Origin: Syntrophales bacterium
GTDB taxonomy: Bacteria; Desulfobacterota; Syntrophia; Syntrophales; UBA2210
DNA: 32,257 nucleotides
Assembly: GCA_028718565.1 (NCBI GenBank)
Contig: JAQULO010000016.1
Coordinates: 1 to 32,257 of the forward strand
Direction of reading: 5' to 3'
Both the position numbers and the translations under genes were made by a program. Positions 1 through 7,379 of the stretch are shown in pieces. The notes beneath the pieces are model-generated. The model saw only the letters and a list, made by a program, of their open reading frames with translations. It did no database searches and was not told the origin of the DNA. How positions within the stretch are numbered: position 1 is the stretch's first letter; each line of letters begins with the position of its first letter.

Positions 1-82
1 GACGAACATTCTCGAAAACAACAGCTTCACGGTCAGGATGCCGCACAGCGCCGTGCCGCGGTATATCGCCCAACGTATACAT
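1..82 (-). CDS. Acyl-CoA synthetase (AMP-forming), N-terminal fragment cut by window edge
   Basis: This gene is not in the ORF track because only its first 27 codons lie in the window. Read on the minus strand from an ATG at 82, the peptide begins MYTLGDIPRHGAVRHPDREA and continues VVFEN. That matches the usual start of AMP-forming acyl-CoA ligases, where the chain goes from a short leader into a 'RHPDREAVVFE' type segment before the first ATP-grasping motifs. An AAGGAG ribosome binding site lies 8 bases upstream (91-96), and a sigma-54 promoter candidate lies upstream of that. The enzyme would activate a carboxylic acid to its CoA thioester. The substrate cannot be told from this piece. It is divergent from the sigma-54 regulator and is the natural candidate for its target. 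Confidence 0.72.
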   Translation of the reverse strand, partial: MYTLGDIPRHGAVRHPDREAVVFENVR

Positions 83-127
83 ATACGTCACTCCTTCAAT
101 TCCACAATTTCTCTCCTAGATATCCTC

Positions 128-142
128 GCATTCATCATGCCA
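128..142 (-). promoter_or_regulatory. Sigma-54 (-24/-12) promoter for the acyl-CoA synthetase
   Basis: The minus strand reads TGGCATGATGAATGC, with the GG and GC elements exactly 10 bases apart. The family consensus is TGGCACG-N4-TTGC, so only a few positions differ. The predicted start of transcription is near 116, leaving about 34 bases to the ATG at 82 with its AAGGAG site between. The divergent gene encodes a sigma-54 activator and a dyad repeat lies upstream at enhancer distance, which supports the call. Confidence 0.75.
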
Positions 143-186
143 TGTAAGAATGATGAATTATATTGATATGTTTAAACTTTAAACAC

Positions 187-242
187 ATATGCTGCGACGC
201 TACTCGCAATATGCTGCGACGCTACTCGCAATATGCTGCGAC
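187..242. repeat. 22-base tandem repeat with internal dyads, probable enhancer (UAS)
   Basis: Two exact 22-base copies (187-208 and 209-230) are followed by a partial third copy (231-242). Each full copy contains the inverted repeat TGCGA-N6-TCGCA (193-208 and 215-230). The third keeps only the left half-site (237-241). The period is about two helical turns, so the dyads face the same side of the helix. The block lies roughly 70-125 bases upstream of the start predicted for the sigma-54 promoter at 128-142, the usual place for an activator enhancer. It also sits immediately upstream of the -35 box of the regulator's own promoter. Confidence 0.7.
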
Positions 243-249
243 CAACTCA

Positions 250-278
250 TTGACAATGCCAATGTTCTCAACTATTGT
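250..278 (+). promoter_or_regulatory. Sigma-70 type promoter for the sigma-54 regulator gene
   Basis: A perfect TTGACA (250-255) is followed by a 17-base spacer and TATTGT (273-278), placing transcription start near 285, about 40 bases before the regulator ATG. A 12-base direct repeat, TGTTCTCAACTA, occurs at 263-274 and 276-287 and so spans the spacer, the -10 box and the start region. Binding there would be expected to block the polymerase. The dyad repeat just upstream may also allow autoregulation. Confidence 0.55.
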
Positions 279-326
279 TCTCAACTACAAGAGGCGCAAC
301 CGCATCATCCCCGATAGGAGTTTGTC

Positions 327-3300
327 ATGAGAGAAAACAAAGAACTTACGTCTTTGGAAATGCCTGAGGATCATCTGCACATCCTGGCGCTGGCAGCCAT
401 GTTCCAGAAAGAATTTCCCCTCGACTGGATATTGCACCTCTCTCCGTGCCGAGCCTCGGCTGTTCTGGGCGTCATTGAGGCCCTCGTCGCCAAAGACCTC
501 CTTACGAGCAGGCAACCGGGCATTTACAGCTTCACAAATGAAGGGGACCGCCAAATATCTCTCGATTTCCTAAAACCGGATGAAAGGGATGATTACCGGC
601 ATCGTCTCATCACGCTCCTCACGGCAGAACCAATGGAAGGGGATGAAAAAGCCTTGTGCCTCTACCCCCACCTTTTGGAAATTCATAACGATATTAATGG
701 GTGTGGCTGGCTAAAACGTGCAGGCGACCTATCACTTAAACTTGGCCATGCGGAGCAGGCATGGGCGTGTTACAATAAAGCCATCAGCGATCTTTCCGCT
801 CTTGCAACCAAAGAAGCTGATTTGCTCTTCATTGAAACAGCGATCCTTTATTCTAAAACGTCCATGACCACTGACGAGACCTCGAAAATTATCGATGTTT
901 TGGACGCCGCTCTGGAAAAGATCAAACAAACCGACGGCAATGCCGGTCAGGAAGCTATTCTCAAAATGGAATTGGCGAGAAACGAATGGTCCCGGTTACA
1001 GTATTCCACCGCCACGAAACATTTTGAGGAAGGCCGCGCTATAGCTGAAAAGACCAAGGATGAACACACAATACGCAAAACATCTATCTATTTAATCTAT
1101 TTTTATTTCTGGCAAGGGCGCTTCAAAGACATCATCTGCGAATACGAACGTTTCCTCCCGGAAATAACACAATTTCCCAGAGATAAACTCTTATTGCTGC
1201 GCTCACTGTGCGTCGCCGGTCACAGCTACGCCCAGTCAGCGCAGATCAACCAAGCCCTGGGCATATTCGATGCCTTGCAAAAGTATACAGACGAAATCGG
1301 CGATGATTACACACAGTGCTATGTACTGGGCAACATCGCCATGGTCATGATCAACATAGGAAAATTTGAAGAGGCAGCGCGGTATCAGAGGGATTGTGAG
1401 AAGTTGGATAAACGAGTAGGTGATAGTTGGATGAGCTACAACACAACCCTGATAAGGGCATACTTTGAGTATAAGATGGGCAATTATGACCAAGCCGCCC
1501 TTTCTCTTTGCGAGTTCGATCAACTGCGCATTCAGTTAGAAGGACGCGTTTCGCCGGCACCCGCTTACTTTCTGGAACTCTGCTGGGCAATGGAACAGGG
1601 GATTGTGCCCCACAAAACCAGCTACTGTCTCACAGAAGAAATCAATATGGCCCTCCAGGGGGAAAGTGTATTTACTAAAGGTCTTGCATACCGGTACGCA
1701 GCCCTCATGCAGGAGAAGGCGGAGACGCCCCATTGTGAGGTCATGAAACTTCTTGGGCTTTCCGTGCAGTGGCTGGAGACGTCAGGGGCCCTTTTTGAAG
1801 CAGCAAAATCTCAGGTAGAACAAGCGCAGCGACTGCTTATGGCAAATGATATACAAAAAGCCAGAGACCTGACCGTTAAGTCTTCCAGAATTCTATGCGA
1901 TAACAGCTATAATTTGATTCCTAAAGAACTGTGGCAACTCATCGATAAAGAGACCGCCGGCCGGAATATCGTCTTCGATGAAATTTTAAAGTTAGGGCAG
2001 GAAATAGCCAATATCAAGGAAAGCCGCACACTCGTCCTTAAGATTATATCCGTGGTAAACCACATCACAGGAGCTGAGAGAGGCACCATCTTTCTCTTTG
2101 ATGAGGAGGGACGCCTCCAACTCAAGGCATCCCGTAATCTTACACAGACACAGATTGCCGATTCGAGTTTCGCTCCTGCCATGAAATTTATTGAAGAAGT
2201 TGCAAAAACGAAGCGCGGATGCATCAGGGAAACGGATGCCGAAAAGCTGTCCCTCTCGCTCTCCTCAACCACGTCCATACGATCCATGATTTGTGTCCCG
2301 CTGATCCTGAGAGGCCGGGTTACGGGCGTGATGTATCACGACAACTGTTTTATGAAGAGCGCCTTCACCTTCTCGGACTTGGCATTGCTTACTTATTTCG
2401 CATCCCAAGCCGCAATTTCCATCGAAAATATAACTGCTTTCGAGAAGATGGCAACGACGAACCAACGGCTTAGCCAAGAGAAGGCGTATTTGGAAGAACA
2501 ATACCTCCAGCGCATGCACTGGGGTAACATTATCGGCGATAGCCATGCCATAAGAGAGGTCATGACGAGAATTCGCAAGGTGGCTAAAACTGATTCAGGC
2601 GTTCTCATCCTGGGCGAAACAGGCGTAGGCAAGGAATTGGTCGCCAATGCCGTGCATCAAAACAGTCCGCGCCATGATAAACCCTTTATCGTAGTCCAGT
2701 GCAGCGCTCTGCAGGACAATCTTATACAAAGCGAATTGTTCGGCCATGAAAAAGGGTCCTTTACGGGAGCCATGAAGGGCAGGCCGGGAAGACTTGAACT
2801 GGCCCACGGCGGCACCCTCTTCATAGATGAAATCGGCGATATCTCTCTGGAGGTGCAGGTGATTCTCCTGCGGGTCCTGCAGACGAAGCGCTTCGAGCGC
2901 GTGGGCGGCAACGAGACCATCCAATCGGACTTCCGGATCATCGCGGCGACAAACCGGGACTTGGAGAAAGCGGTGCGCGAAGGCAGATTCCGGGCAGATC
3001 TTTATTATCGACTCAATGTCTTTCCCATCCACGTCCCTGCCCTTCGGGAAAGAAAGGACGATATTCCGCTCCTTGCCCGTCATTTTCTCACCATGCATTC
3101 CCAGAAAATAGGAAAGGATTTTCAGGAAATCCACGAAGGGGCGCTGTCTGCGCTTATGCAATACGATTGGCCGGGAAACATCCGTGAACTGGAAAACACC
3201 ATTGAAAGAGCCATGATTCTGAATCAGCCGCCGTTACTGAGAATGATCGATCTTCCTTCGGCTCCCAAGAGTATAGGCGGCATACCCGCCTGGCCGGGCG

Positions 3301-3482
3301 ACCCGAGCATGGCCTTAAGCGACAATGAGCGCAGACATATTCTTTGGACCTTGGAGAAGACGAACGGGCGAGTCAGTGGTCCCGGAGGAGCCGCCGAACT
3401 CCTTAAAATCAATCCTTCCACCTTAAGATTTCGCATAAAAAAACTGGGGATACAAAAGTCTGGCGTCAATCTATACCGATGA
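327..3482 (+). CDS. Sigma-54-dependent regulator with winged-helix/TPR, GAF, AAA+ and HTH domains
   Basis: An enhancer-binding activator of sigma-54 RNA polymerase, 1051 aa, much longer than the usual 450-500 aa. In order: a winged-helix-like segment (about 15-95) resembling the region after the nucleotide-binding domain of STAND/MalT-type proteins; a long helical, TPR-like array (about 100-540); a GAF sensor domain (about 555-705); the AAA+ sigma-54 interaction domain with Walker A GETGVGKE (near 763), a GSFTGA loop (near 809) and Walker B TLFIDEIG (near 830); and a Fis-type HTH (about 1005-1051). The sigma-54 contact loop is normally GAFTGA; here the second residue is Ser. No STAND NTPase is present. 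The start has AGGAG 7 bases upstream. It is divergent from an acyl-CoA ligase with a sigma-54 promoter, its likely target. The effector sensed by the TPR/GAF part is unknown. Confidence 0.9.
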   Translation: MRENKELTSLEMPEDHLHILALAAMFQKEFPLDWILHLSPCRASAVLGVIEALVAKDLLTSRQPGIYSFTNEGDRQISLDFLKPDERDDYRHRLITLLTAEPMEGDEKALCLYPHLLEIHNDINGCGWLKRAGDLSLKLGHAEQAWACYNKAISDLSALATKEADLLFIETAILYSKTSMTTDETSKIIDVLDAALEKIKQTDGNAGQEAILKMELARNEWSRLQYSTATKHFEEGRAIAEKTKDEHTIRKTSIYLIYFYFWQGRFKDIICEYERFLPEITQFPRDKLLLLRSLCVAGHSYAQSAQINQALGIFDALQKYTDEIGDDYTQCYVLGNIAMVMINIGKFEEAARYQRDCEKLDKRVGDSWMSYNTTLIRAYFEYKMGNYDQAALSLCEFDQLRIQLEGRVSPAPAYFLELCWAMEQGIVPHKTSYCLTEEINMALQGESVFTKGLAYRYAALMQEKAETPHCEVMKLLGLSVQWLETSGALFEAAKSQVEQAQRLLMANDIQKARDLTVKSSRILCDNSYNLIPKELWQLIDKETAGRNIVFDEILKLGQEIANIKESRTLVLKIISVVNHITGAERGTIFLFDEEGRLQLKASRNLTQTQIADSSFAPAMKFIEEVAKTKRGCIRETDAEKLSLSLSSTTSIRSMICVPLILRGRVTGVMYHDNCFMKSAFTFSDLALLTYFASQAAISIENITAFEKMATTNQRLSQEKAYLEEQYLQRMHWGNIIGDSHAIREVMTRIRKVAKTDSGVLILGETGVGKELVANAVHQNSPRHDKPFIVVQCSALQDNLIQSELFGHEKGSFTGAMKGRPGRLELAHGGTLFIDEIGDISLEVQVILLRVLQTKRFERVGGNETIQSDFRIIAATNRDLEKAVREGRFRADLYYRLNVFPIHVPALRERKDDIPLLARHFLTMHSQKIGKDFQEIHEGALSALMQYDWPGNIRELENTIERAMILNQPPLLRMIDLPSAPKSIGGIPAWPGDPSMALSDNERRHILWTLEKTNGRVSGPGGAAELLKINPSTLRFRIKKLGIQKSGVNLYR

Positions 3483-3837
3483 ACATGGTATGAAATGAAA
3501 TCGGCAGTGAAAGGGATTTTCAGACGTTGCTCTACCATCGCTTAGAAGGTAATAAACAAATCACCCGTTAAAGGTGATTGCTAAATGAACTACCCCTCCT
3601 TTGTCGGCTGCGGATGAAACAGCATAAATTTTTAAAAGATTCTCGATATCTCGCCAAAATACGTAATATTTAAGGTGTGAGCCGACTTCCCTGCCGTAAT
3701 GATGAAGGATGCATCAGGCGCCGGAACGTGCTATGGAGCATTCGCTGTGCAATAGAGCTACCGTTTGGCGTATGCCCGCCGGGATGAGTTGAAATGCCTT
3801 GCGACAAGCTTTGGTAATCGGATCATAGGAGAAGAAG
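3483..3837. other. Intergenic region with one weak hairpin
   Basis: These 355 bases hold no convincing gene. The ORF at 3765-3953 overlaps the start of the next gene, has no ribosome binding site and resembles nothing. A 7-bp hairpin (AATCACC, 3559-3565, with GGTGATT, 3573-3579) lies about 75 bases after the regulator stop but has no T-tract, so it is at best a weak terminator. I found no clear promoter for the next gene. Confidence 0.4.
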
Positions 3838-4353
3838 ATGAACATATCCGAGATGCGCTTTCCCCGTCAGTTGGAAGTGGACGGCTCTGTCGAAATTATT
3901 CGCGGGGAGTTGATGGCGCGTACCTCAAAGCTCTGGACTGGAAGCAAAATTGATGTGCCGGTCATTTCTCTGAATGAACCGATGAAAATAGTGCTGAAAA
4001 ATGCGAGGCTTCAGGGCCGGATTCGCTTTGGCTTCGAACCGATCCTTCAAAAACTCGACAGTGAAAAAAAGGGGATTATCAATGTCAGGGAGCAAACAGA
4101 TGCCCCCTATGGAGACCGGATTTCGCGACTGCTTTTATTGTCCAATGATGGCGCGGAGCGTTTCTATCGCCATATCGAACAGATCTTGCAGGCGCATGCA
4201 CCCAGATTGCTCTGCTGTCTTCTGGATATTGATGGCGATGCTCTGGGTCAGTTGTTCACGGGTAAAGGAGCATCAATAAAGATCATTATGGCTGAGCATA
4301 AGGATGTTGTCTCAGACGTCTTGCGCGCGCTGAAGCTCCGTCCACAAGCGTAA
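3838..4353 (+). CDS. Hypothetical protein, 171 aa
   Basis: I do not recognise this protein. It has a good start: AGGAGAAG lies just before the ATG. The chain looks soluble, with no signal peptide or membrane segment. The first half is rich in beta-type stretches (VISLNEPMKIVLKNARLQG) and the second half reads as alternating helices and strands ending in a helix. Two adjacent cysteines (LLCCLLDIDGD) lie near residue 125. It stands alone between two noncoding stretches of more than 300 bases, on the same strand as the sigma-54 regulator upstream. Coding is supported by length, the ribosome binding site and ordinary composition, not by homology. Confidence 0.6.
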   Translation: MNISEMRFPRQLEVDGSVEIIRGELMARTSKLWTGSKIDVPVISLNEPMKIVLKNARLQGRIRFGFEPILQKLDSEKKGIINVREQTDAPYGDRISRLLLLSNDGAERFYRHIEQILQAHAPRLLCCLLDIDGDALGQLFTGKGASIKIIMAEHKDVVSDVLRALKLRPQA

Positions 4354-4465
4354 GAAGGCTATCAATGTCATCCTGATCAGTCATTCTACAATATTCCTGA
4401 TACAGTAGAAATCGAGGACTTGTATTCAAATAATCTGCGGCTCCCGCCTTTGCCGGTTGGGTAAT

Positions 4466-4493
4466 TTGTTAAGAATACCAATGGGTGTATAAT
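4466..4493 (+). promoter_or_regulatory. Sigma-70 type promoter
   Basis: TTGTTA (4466-4471), a 16-base spacer and a perfect TATAAT (4488-4493) place a transcription start near 4500. The first structure met by this transcript is the pseudoknot/terminator at 4576-4618. The next gene starts at 4754. The promoter therefore drives either an attenuated leader of that gene or a short RNA of about 120 bases. Confidence 0.5.
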
Positions 4494-4575
4494 GAACCCG
4501 TCTTCATAAAAAAGCTCCTACTCCGCTCTCTAAAAAACTGAAGAAATATCTTCGTGCTGCCGATAATAATGGAGA

Positions 4576-4618
4576 ACACGCGTTACCCCCTGCGTGTAAT
4601 GGCTGGGGGTATATTTTT
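4576..4618 (+). terminator. Terminator-like hairpin overlapping a second stem (pseudoknot or attenuator)
   Basis: TACCCCC (4584-4590) can pair with GGGGGTA (4605-4611), followed by TATTTTT, which looks like a factor-independent terminator with a 14-base loop. A second stem, ACACGC (4576-4581) with GCGTGT (4592-4597), interlocks with it: the C-run lies in the loop of the first stem and the GCGTGT arm in the loop of the other. The two stems either form an H-type pseudoknot or compete. It lies 136 bases before the ATG of the membrane protein gene. Confidence 0.5.
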
Positions 4619-4753
4619 ACACAATAGAAGCCGACATAAAATGGCTGCATCAGCATTACGGACCAGACAATATAATGATCTGGTTTGTGGTTTCGTCATC
4701 AAATCTGGCATATTAAATGCGTAAATCAATGCCATTATCCGCGGGAGGTAGAT

Positions 4754-5617
4754 ATGAGTGCTGAAATCGCAAGGATAGACAGGATAAAGAAGCTGCTTTG
4801 GGATATAACTTCAAGCGGTCTGTCGGTGGATCACAATATTGAGGTCCTTCGCAAGATAATATTGGCAAACCTTCTGCTGCTTGTCGGGTTTGTTACGCTT
4901 CCGATTTTCTGTGCGATACTGTTCAGTCAGAAATGTTATGTGCTCGGCACAGTTGATTCGGTCTTCTTTCTCTTTCTGATCGTGATGTTTTTCTACCTGC
5001 GAAAGACAAAAAATCATCAGTCAGCGGCTATTATCGGTATGGTAGGGATGGGAGGTCTCTTCTTCATCTTTGTTCTCTATGCCGGAATTAGCGACAAAAC
5101 ATATTATATATGGGCCTTCCTCTACCCACTCCTGTGCACCTTTATCCTTGGGTCCGTGAGAGGTTCGTTTTTCTCCCTTCTATTATTGGGACTGGTGTTA
5201 ACGTTGTTTATTATTGATCGATACGTGGCGTTTCTGCCAGGCTATGCCATCGAAAATGAAATCCGTTTCGGAACGGCTTATATCACCATATATTTGATCG
5301 CTCTGATCATGGAAAAGGTCCGTCAGACAACTCATGATCGATTGAATGTTTCAAATTCAAAACTGGAGAAAACCATTACCGAAAAGGAAGATCTGATCCT
5401 GAAATTGCAGAAAACGATCGATGAGGTCATAGTCCTTCGGGGAATATTGCCGATTTGTTCACTGTGCAAGAAAATACGTGATGACGACGGCTATTGGCAC
5501 CAGGTCGAATCCTACGTCCGTTCTCACTCGGAAGCCGATTTTACACACGGCATCTGTCCCGACTGTATGAAGGAACTCTACCCCGACATAAAGATCCGAG
5601 GTAATAATAAGGAATAA
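4754..5617 (+). CDS. Six-helix membrane protein with C-terminal Cys-pair (zinc-like) motif
   Basis: I place the start at 4754, not the ORF-track 4685, because GGGAGGT lies 5 bases before this ATG and the protein then begins MSAEIARIDRIKKLL; 287 aa. Six hydrophobic segments fill about residues 35-190, resembling the membrane sensor region found in front of histidine kinases and diguanylate cyclases. A coiled coil follows (about 195-230). The C-terminus carries LPICSLCKKIRDDDGYW (Cys near 235 and 238) and HGICPDCMKEL (Cys near 268 and 271), a paired-Cys motif I know from the tails of deltaproteobacterial signalling proteins; metal binding is inferred. No kinase, receiver, GGDEF or HD-GYP domain is present, so the output is unknown. 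A leader with a terminator-like fold precedes it. Confidence 0.8.
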   Translation: MSAEIARIDRIKKLLWDITSSGLSVDHNIEVLRKIILANLLLLVGFVTLPIFCAILFSQKCYVLGTVDSVFFLFLIVMFFYLRKTKNHQSAAIIGMVGMGGLFFIFVLYAGISDKTYYIWAFLYPLLCTFILGSVRGSFFSLLLLGLVLTLFIIDRYVAFLPGYAIENEIRFGTAYITIYLIALIMEKVRQTTHDRLNVSNSKLEKTITEKEDLILKLQKTIDEVIVLRGILPICSLCKKIRDDDGYWHQVESYVRSHSEADFTHGICPDCMKELYPDIKIRGNNKE

Positions 5618-5650
5618 AGGTCAACAGGAACAGCGCCCTTTATTGTCCCT

Positions 5651-5697
5651 GATAAAACAAAAACCTCCGACTTCTTTTTCCCGAGAAACGGGGGTTT
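5651..5697. terminator. Probable bidirectional terminator
   Basis: AAACCTCCG (5661-5669) pairs with CGGGGGTTT (5689-5697), nine pairs with one G-U wobble on the plus transcript. On the minus transcript the stem is followed by a T-rich run (the complement of GATAAAACAAAAA, 5651-5663). It lies between the convergent genes ending at 5617 (plus) and 5906 (minus). A second small hairpin, GTGGT/ACCAC (5735-5751) followed by TTTT, may help on the plus strand. Confidence 0.5.
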
Positions 5698-5905
5698 CAT
5701 CTTCAATTACTCCACGGCTCTCTTTTTGCGGGCTGTGGTGTTTAAAACCACTTTTCGAGCAACAACCAACCCATGCACAGGCAACAAACCACGCAATACA
5801 TACGTACGGCAAAGAACGGCGACCTCCCATGCACTGACGCGGCCCTCTTTTTTGGCCTGCTTCATTAAAATTGACGCCCTCGTAAGAGGTCAAAGACGCA
5901 TGACT

Positions 5906-6418
5906 CTAGTAAGATTTTCTGAATTCTGTTCCCCGGCACTTATGACAGGGAGGAATATGTCCAGCGTTTAGTATTTTCATGCTGCTTCCGCATTTCTTAC
6001 ACGTAAGGGTTCCCGGGGTTGTTATCTCCCCAGTTTTGTAATCCAGCCCTGATTCAAGCTTGCTTCCCCACTCTTCTAAAGTACCACCAACTGTTTCCAG
6101 GATCTTGGCCAAGGAGCTCTGGATACCTGCTGATACACGATGGGGATCAAGCATCTCACGGGCCGTTTCCCCCATTTTTGAAGCAGCATCGCTGGTGGCT
6201 TTAAGATCACGTATCAAAAAAGCCTTTAACCGCTCTCCCTGCTTACTTCCAAACTCACCCGCTGCAATCATCTCTGTCTTTGCCTTCTCAATGGCCCATT
6301 CTGCCGTCTGGCCTGTCTTATCGCGCGCCTCCTCAAGAAGATTCTTCGATCTCAAAGCCAATTTCTCGTACAGGCTGACCTCTTTCTGTTCCTCTACGTT
6401 TTCCTGCTTTTCAGTCAT
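5906..6418 (-). CDS. Zinc-ribbon protein, DUF1451/YbeL-like
   Basis: 170 aa from the ATG at 6418, chosen over the ORF-track 6463 because GGAGG lies just upstream and the protein then begins MTEKQENVEEQKE. The N-terminal two thirds is charged and helical, probably coiled coil (KLALRSKNLLEEARDKTG onward). The C-terminal 45 residues read GEITTPGTLTCKKCG ... HIPPCHKCRGTEF, a four-Cys zinc ribbon of the DUF1451 type found in E. coli YbeL. The function of that family is not established, and I infer only metal binding and a soluble location. It is a single gene, convergent with the membrane protein upstream in the window. Confidence 0.75.
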   Translation of the reverse strand: MTEKQENVEEQKEVSLYEKLALRSKNLLEEARDKTGQTAEWAIEKAKTEMIAAGEFGSKQGERLKAFLIRDLKATSDAASKMGETAREMLDPHRVSAGIQSSLAKILETVGGTLEEWGSKLESGLDYKTGEITTPGTLTCKKCGSSMKILNAGHIPPCHKCRGTEFRKSY

Positions 6419-6628
6419 ATTAAACCTCCTTGACGAATTTACAAAACCCTCACCTGATATCATCTGGGTTTCAGAATAGATTACGCTTGAATTCTAACAT
6501 AATTAGGACATAATGCAACATGCGTATTGACTTAAATTAACTGGTACCTGTTGTCTGCCACCTGTCAGGATTGCTTGATTCAGTTCGAGAAGAAGATATC
6601 TTTTCCTCCCCATCTTCTACCTGATTTT

Positions 6629-7360
6629 TTACGAGTGTTTCAAAACCTCTCCTCTTGTGCTTAGCACTACTTTTTCCATAGGTATTGCTCTGCTGGCTGC
6701 CTTCATTCCTTTTTCTACAATCATGGGAAGACCTGAGCAGCAAGGCACCTCCATAATGACGGTGGTGACGCTCTTGATGTCAGCAGTTCTGAAAATATCC
6801 GTAAACTTGTCTATATAATTCTGGACGCCATCGAATTTTGGACATCCCATCATGACTACTTTTCCTTTCAACAGGTCCCGGTGAAGGGTGGAAAAGGCGA
6901 CGGCTGTGCAGTCTGCAAGCACAAGAAGGTCGGCACCTTTGAGGAAAGGGGCACTCGCGGGTATAAGTCTTATCTGAACAGGCCAGTGGGTAAGAGATGA
7001 TTTTTCAACGCCTTTCCCGACATCGGCGGGTCTGTTTGCCTCCTGGCAGGAGGTAGCTGTCCCAAAGGTCTGGATATCAGTTGACGGGCAGCCGCATGGC
7101 AGGACAGGCAGGGCTTTTTTCGCAAGGTGCCGTCCTACGGCTTTTTCATCAAAGGCTGCCGCTTCCCGTTCTATGATTTTTAGCGCCCCGGTGGGGCATT
7201 CTCCTATACAGGCTCCAAGGCCGTCACAATATACATCGGAAACAACCCGTGCCTTGCCGTCAATCATCTGCAAGGCACCCTCAGCGCAACCCGGCACGCA
7301 TTGCCCGCACCCGTCACACAACTCTTCATCAATTTCAATTATTTTACGTATTGTTTTCAC
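6629..7360 (-). CDS. Ferredoxin-like iron-sulfur protein, partner of Hcp
   Basis: The ORF track extends this frame back into hcp. The likely start is the GTG at 7360 (VKTIRKIIEIDEE), with AGGTGA about 5 bases upstream and 19 bases after the hcp stop; 243 aa. The N-terminus holds two Fe-S motifs: CDGCGQCVPGC, a full Cx2Cx2Cx3C, and CDGLGACIGECP, where Leu stands at the second Cys position. Further cysteines follow in LPCGCPSTD, MGCPKFD and VPCCSGLP, suggesting at least one more metal site in the C-terminal alpha/beta region. Proteins of this kind commonly sit beside hcp in anaerobes. I infer that it passes electrons to Hcp. The two genes are surely cotranscribed, with hcp first. Confidence 0.85.
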   Translation of the reverse strand: MKTIRKIIEIDEELCDGCGQCVPGCAEGALQMIDGKARVVSDVYCDGLGACIGECPTGALKIIEREAAAFDEKAVGRHLAKKALPVLPCGCPSTDIQTFGTATSCQEANRPADVGKGVEKSSLTHWPVQIRLIPASAPFLKGADLLVLADCTAVAFSTLHRDLLKGKVVMMGCPKFDGVQNYIDKFTDIFRTADIKSVTTVIMEVPCCSGLPMIVEKGMKAASRAIPMEKVVLSTRGEVLKHS

Positions 7361-7379
7361 ACAATCACCTGATTGAAAA

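Noticed and set aside
187-242. Short direct repeats resembling the start of a CRISPR array
   Set aside because: The copies are directly adjacent with no spacers, only two and a half units are present, and no cas genes are near. An enhancer fits better.
3765-3953. 62-aa plus-strand ORF
   Set aside because: It overlaps the well-started 3838 gene in another frame and has no ribosome binding site.
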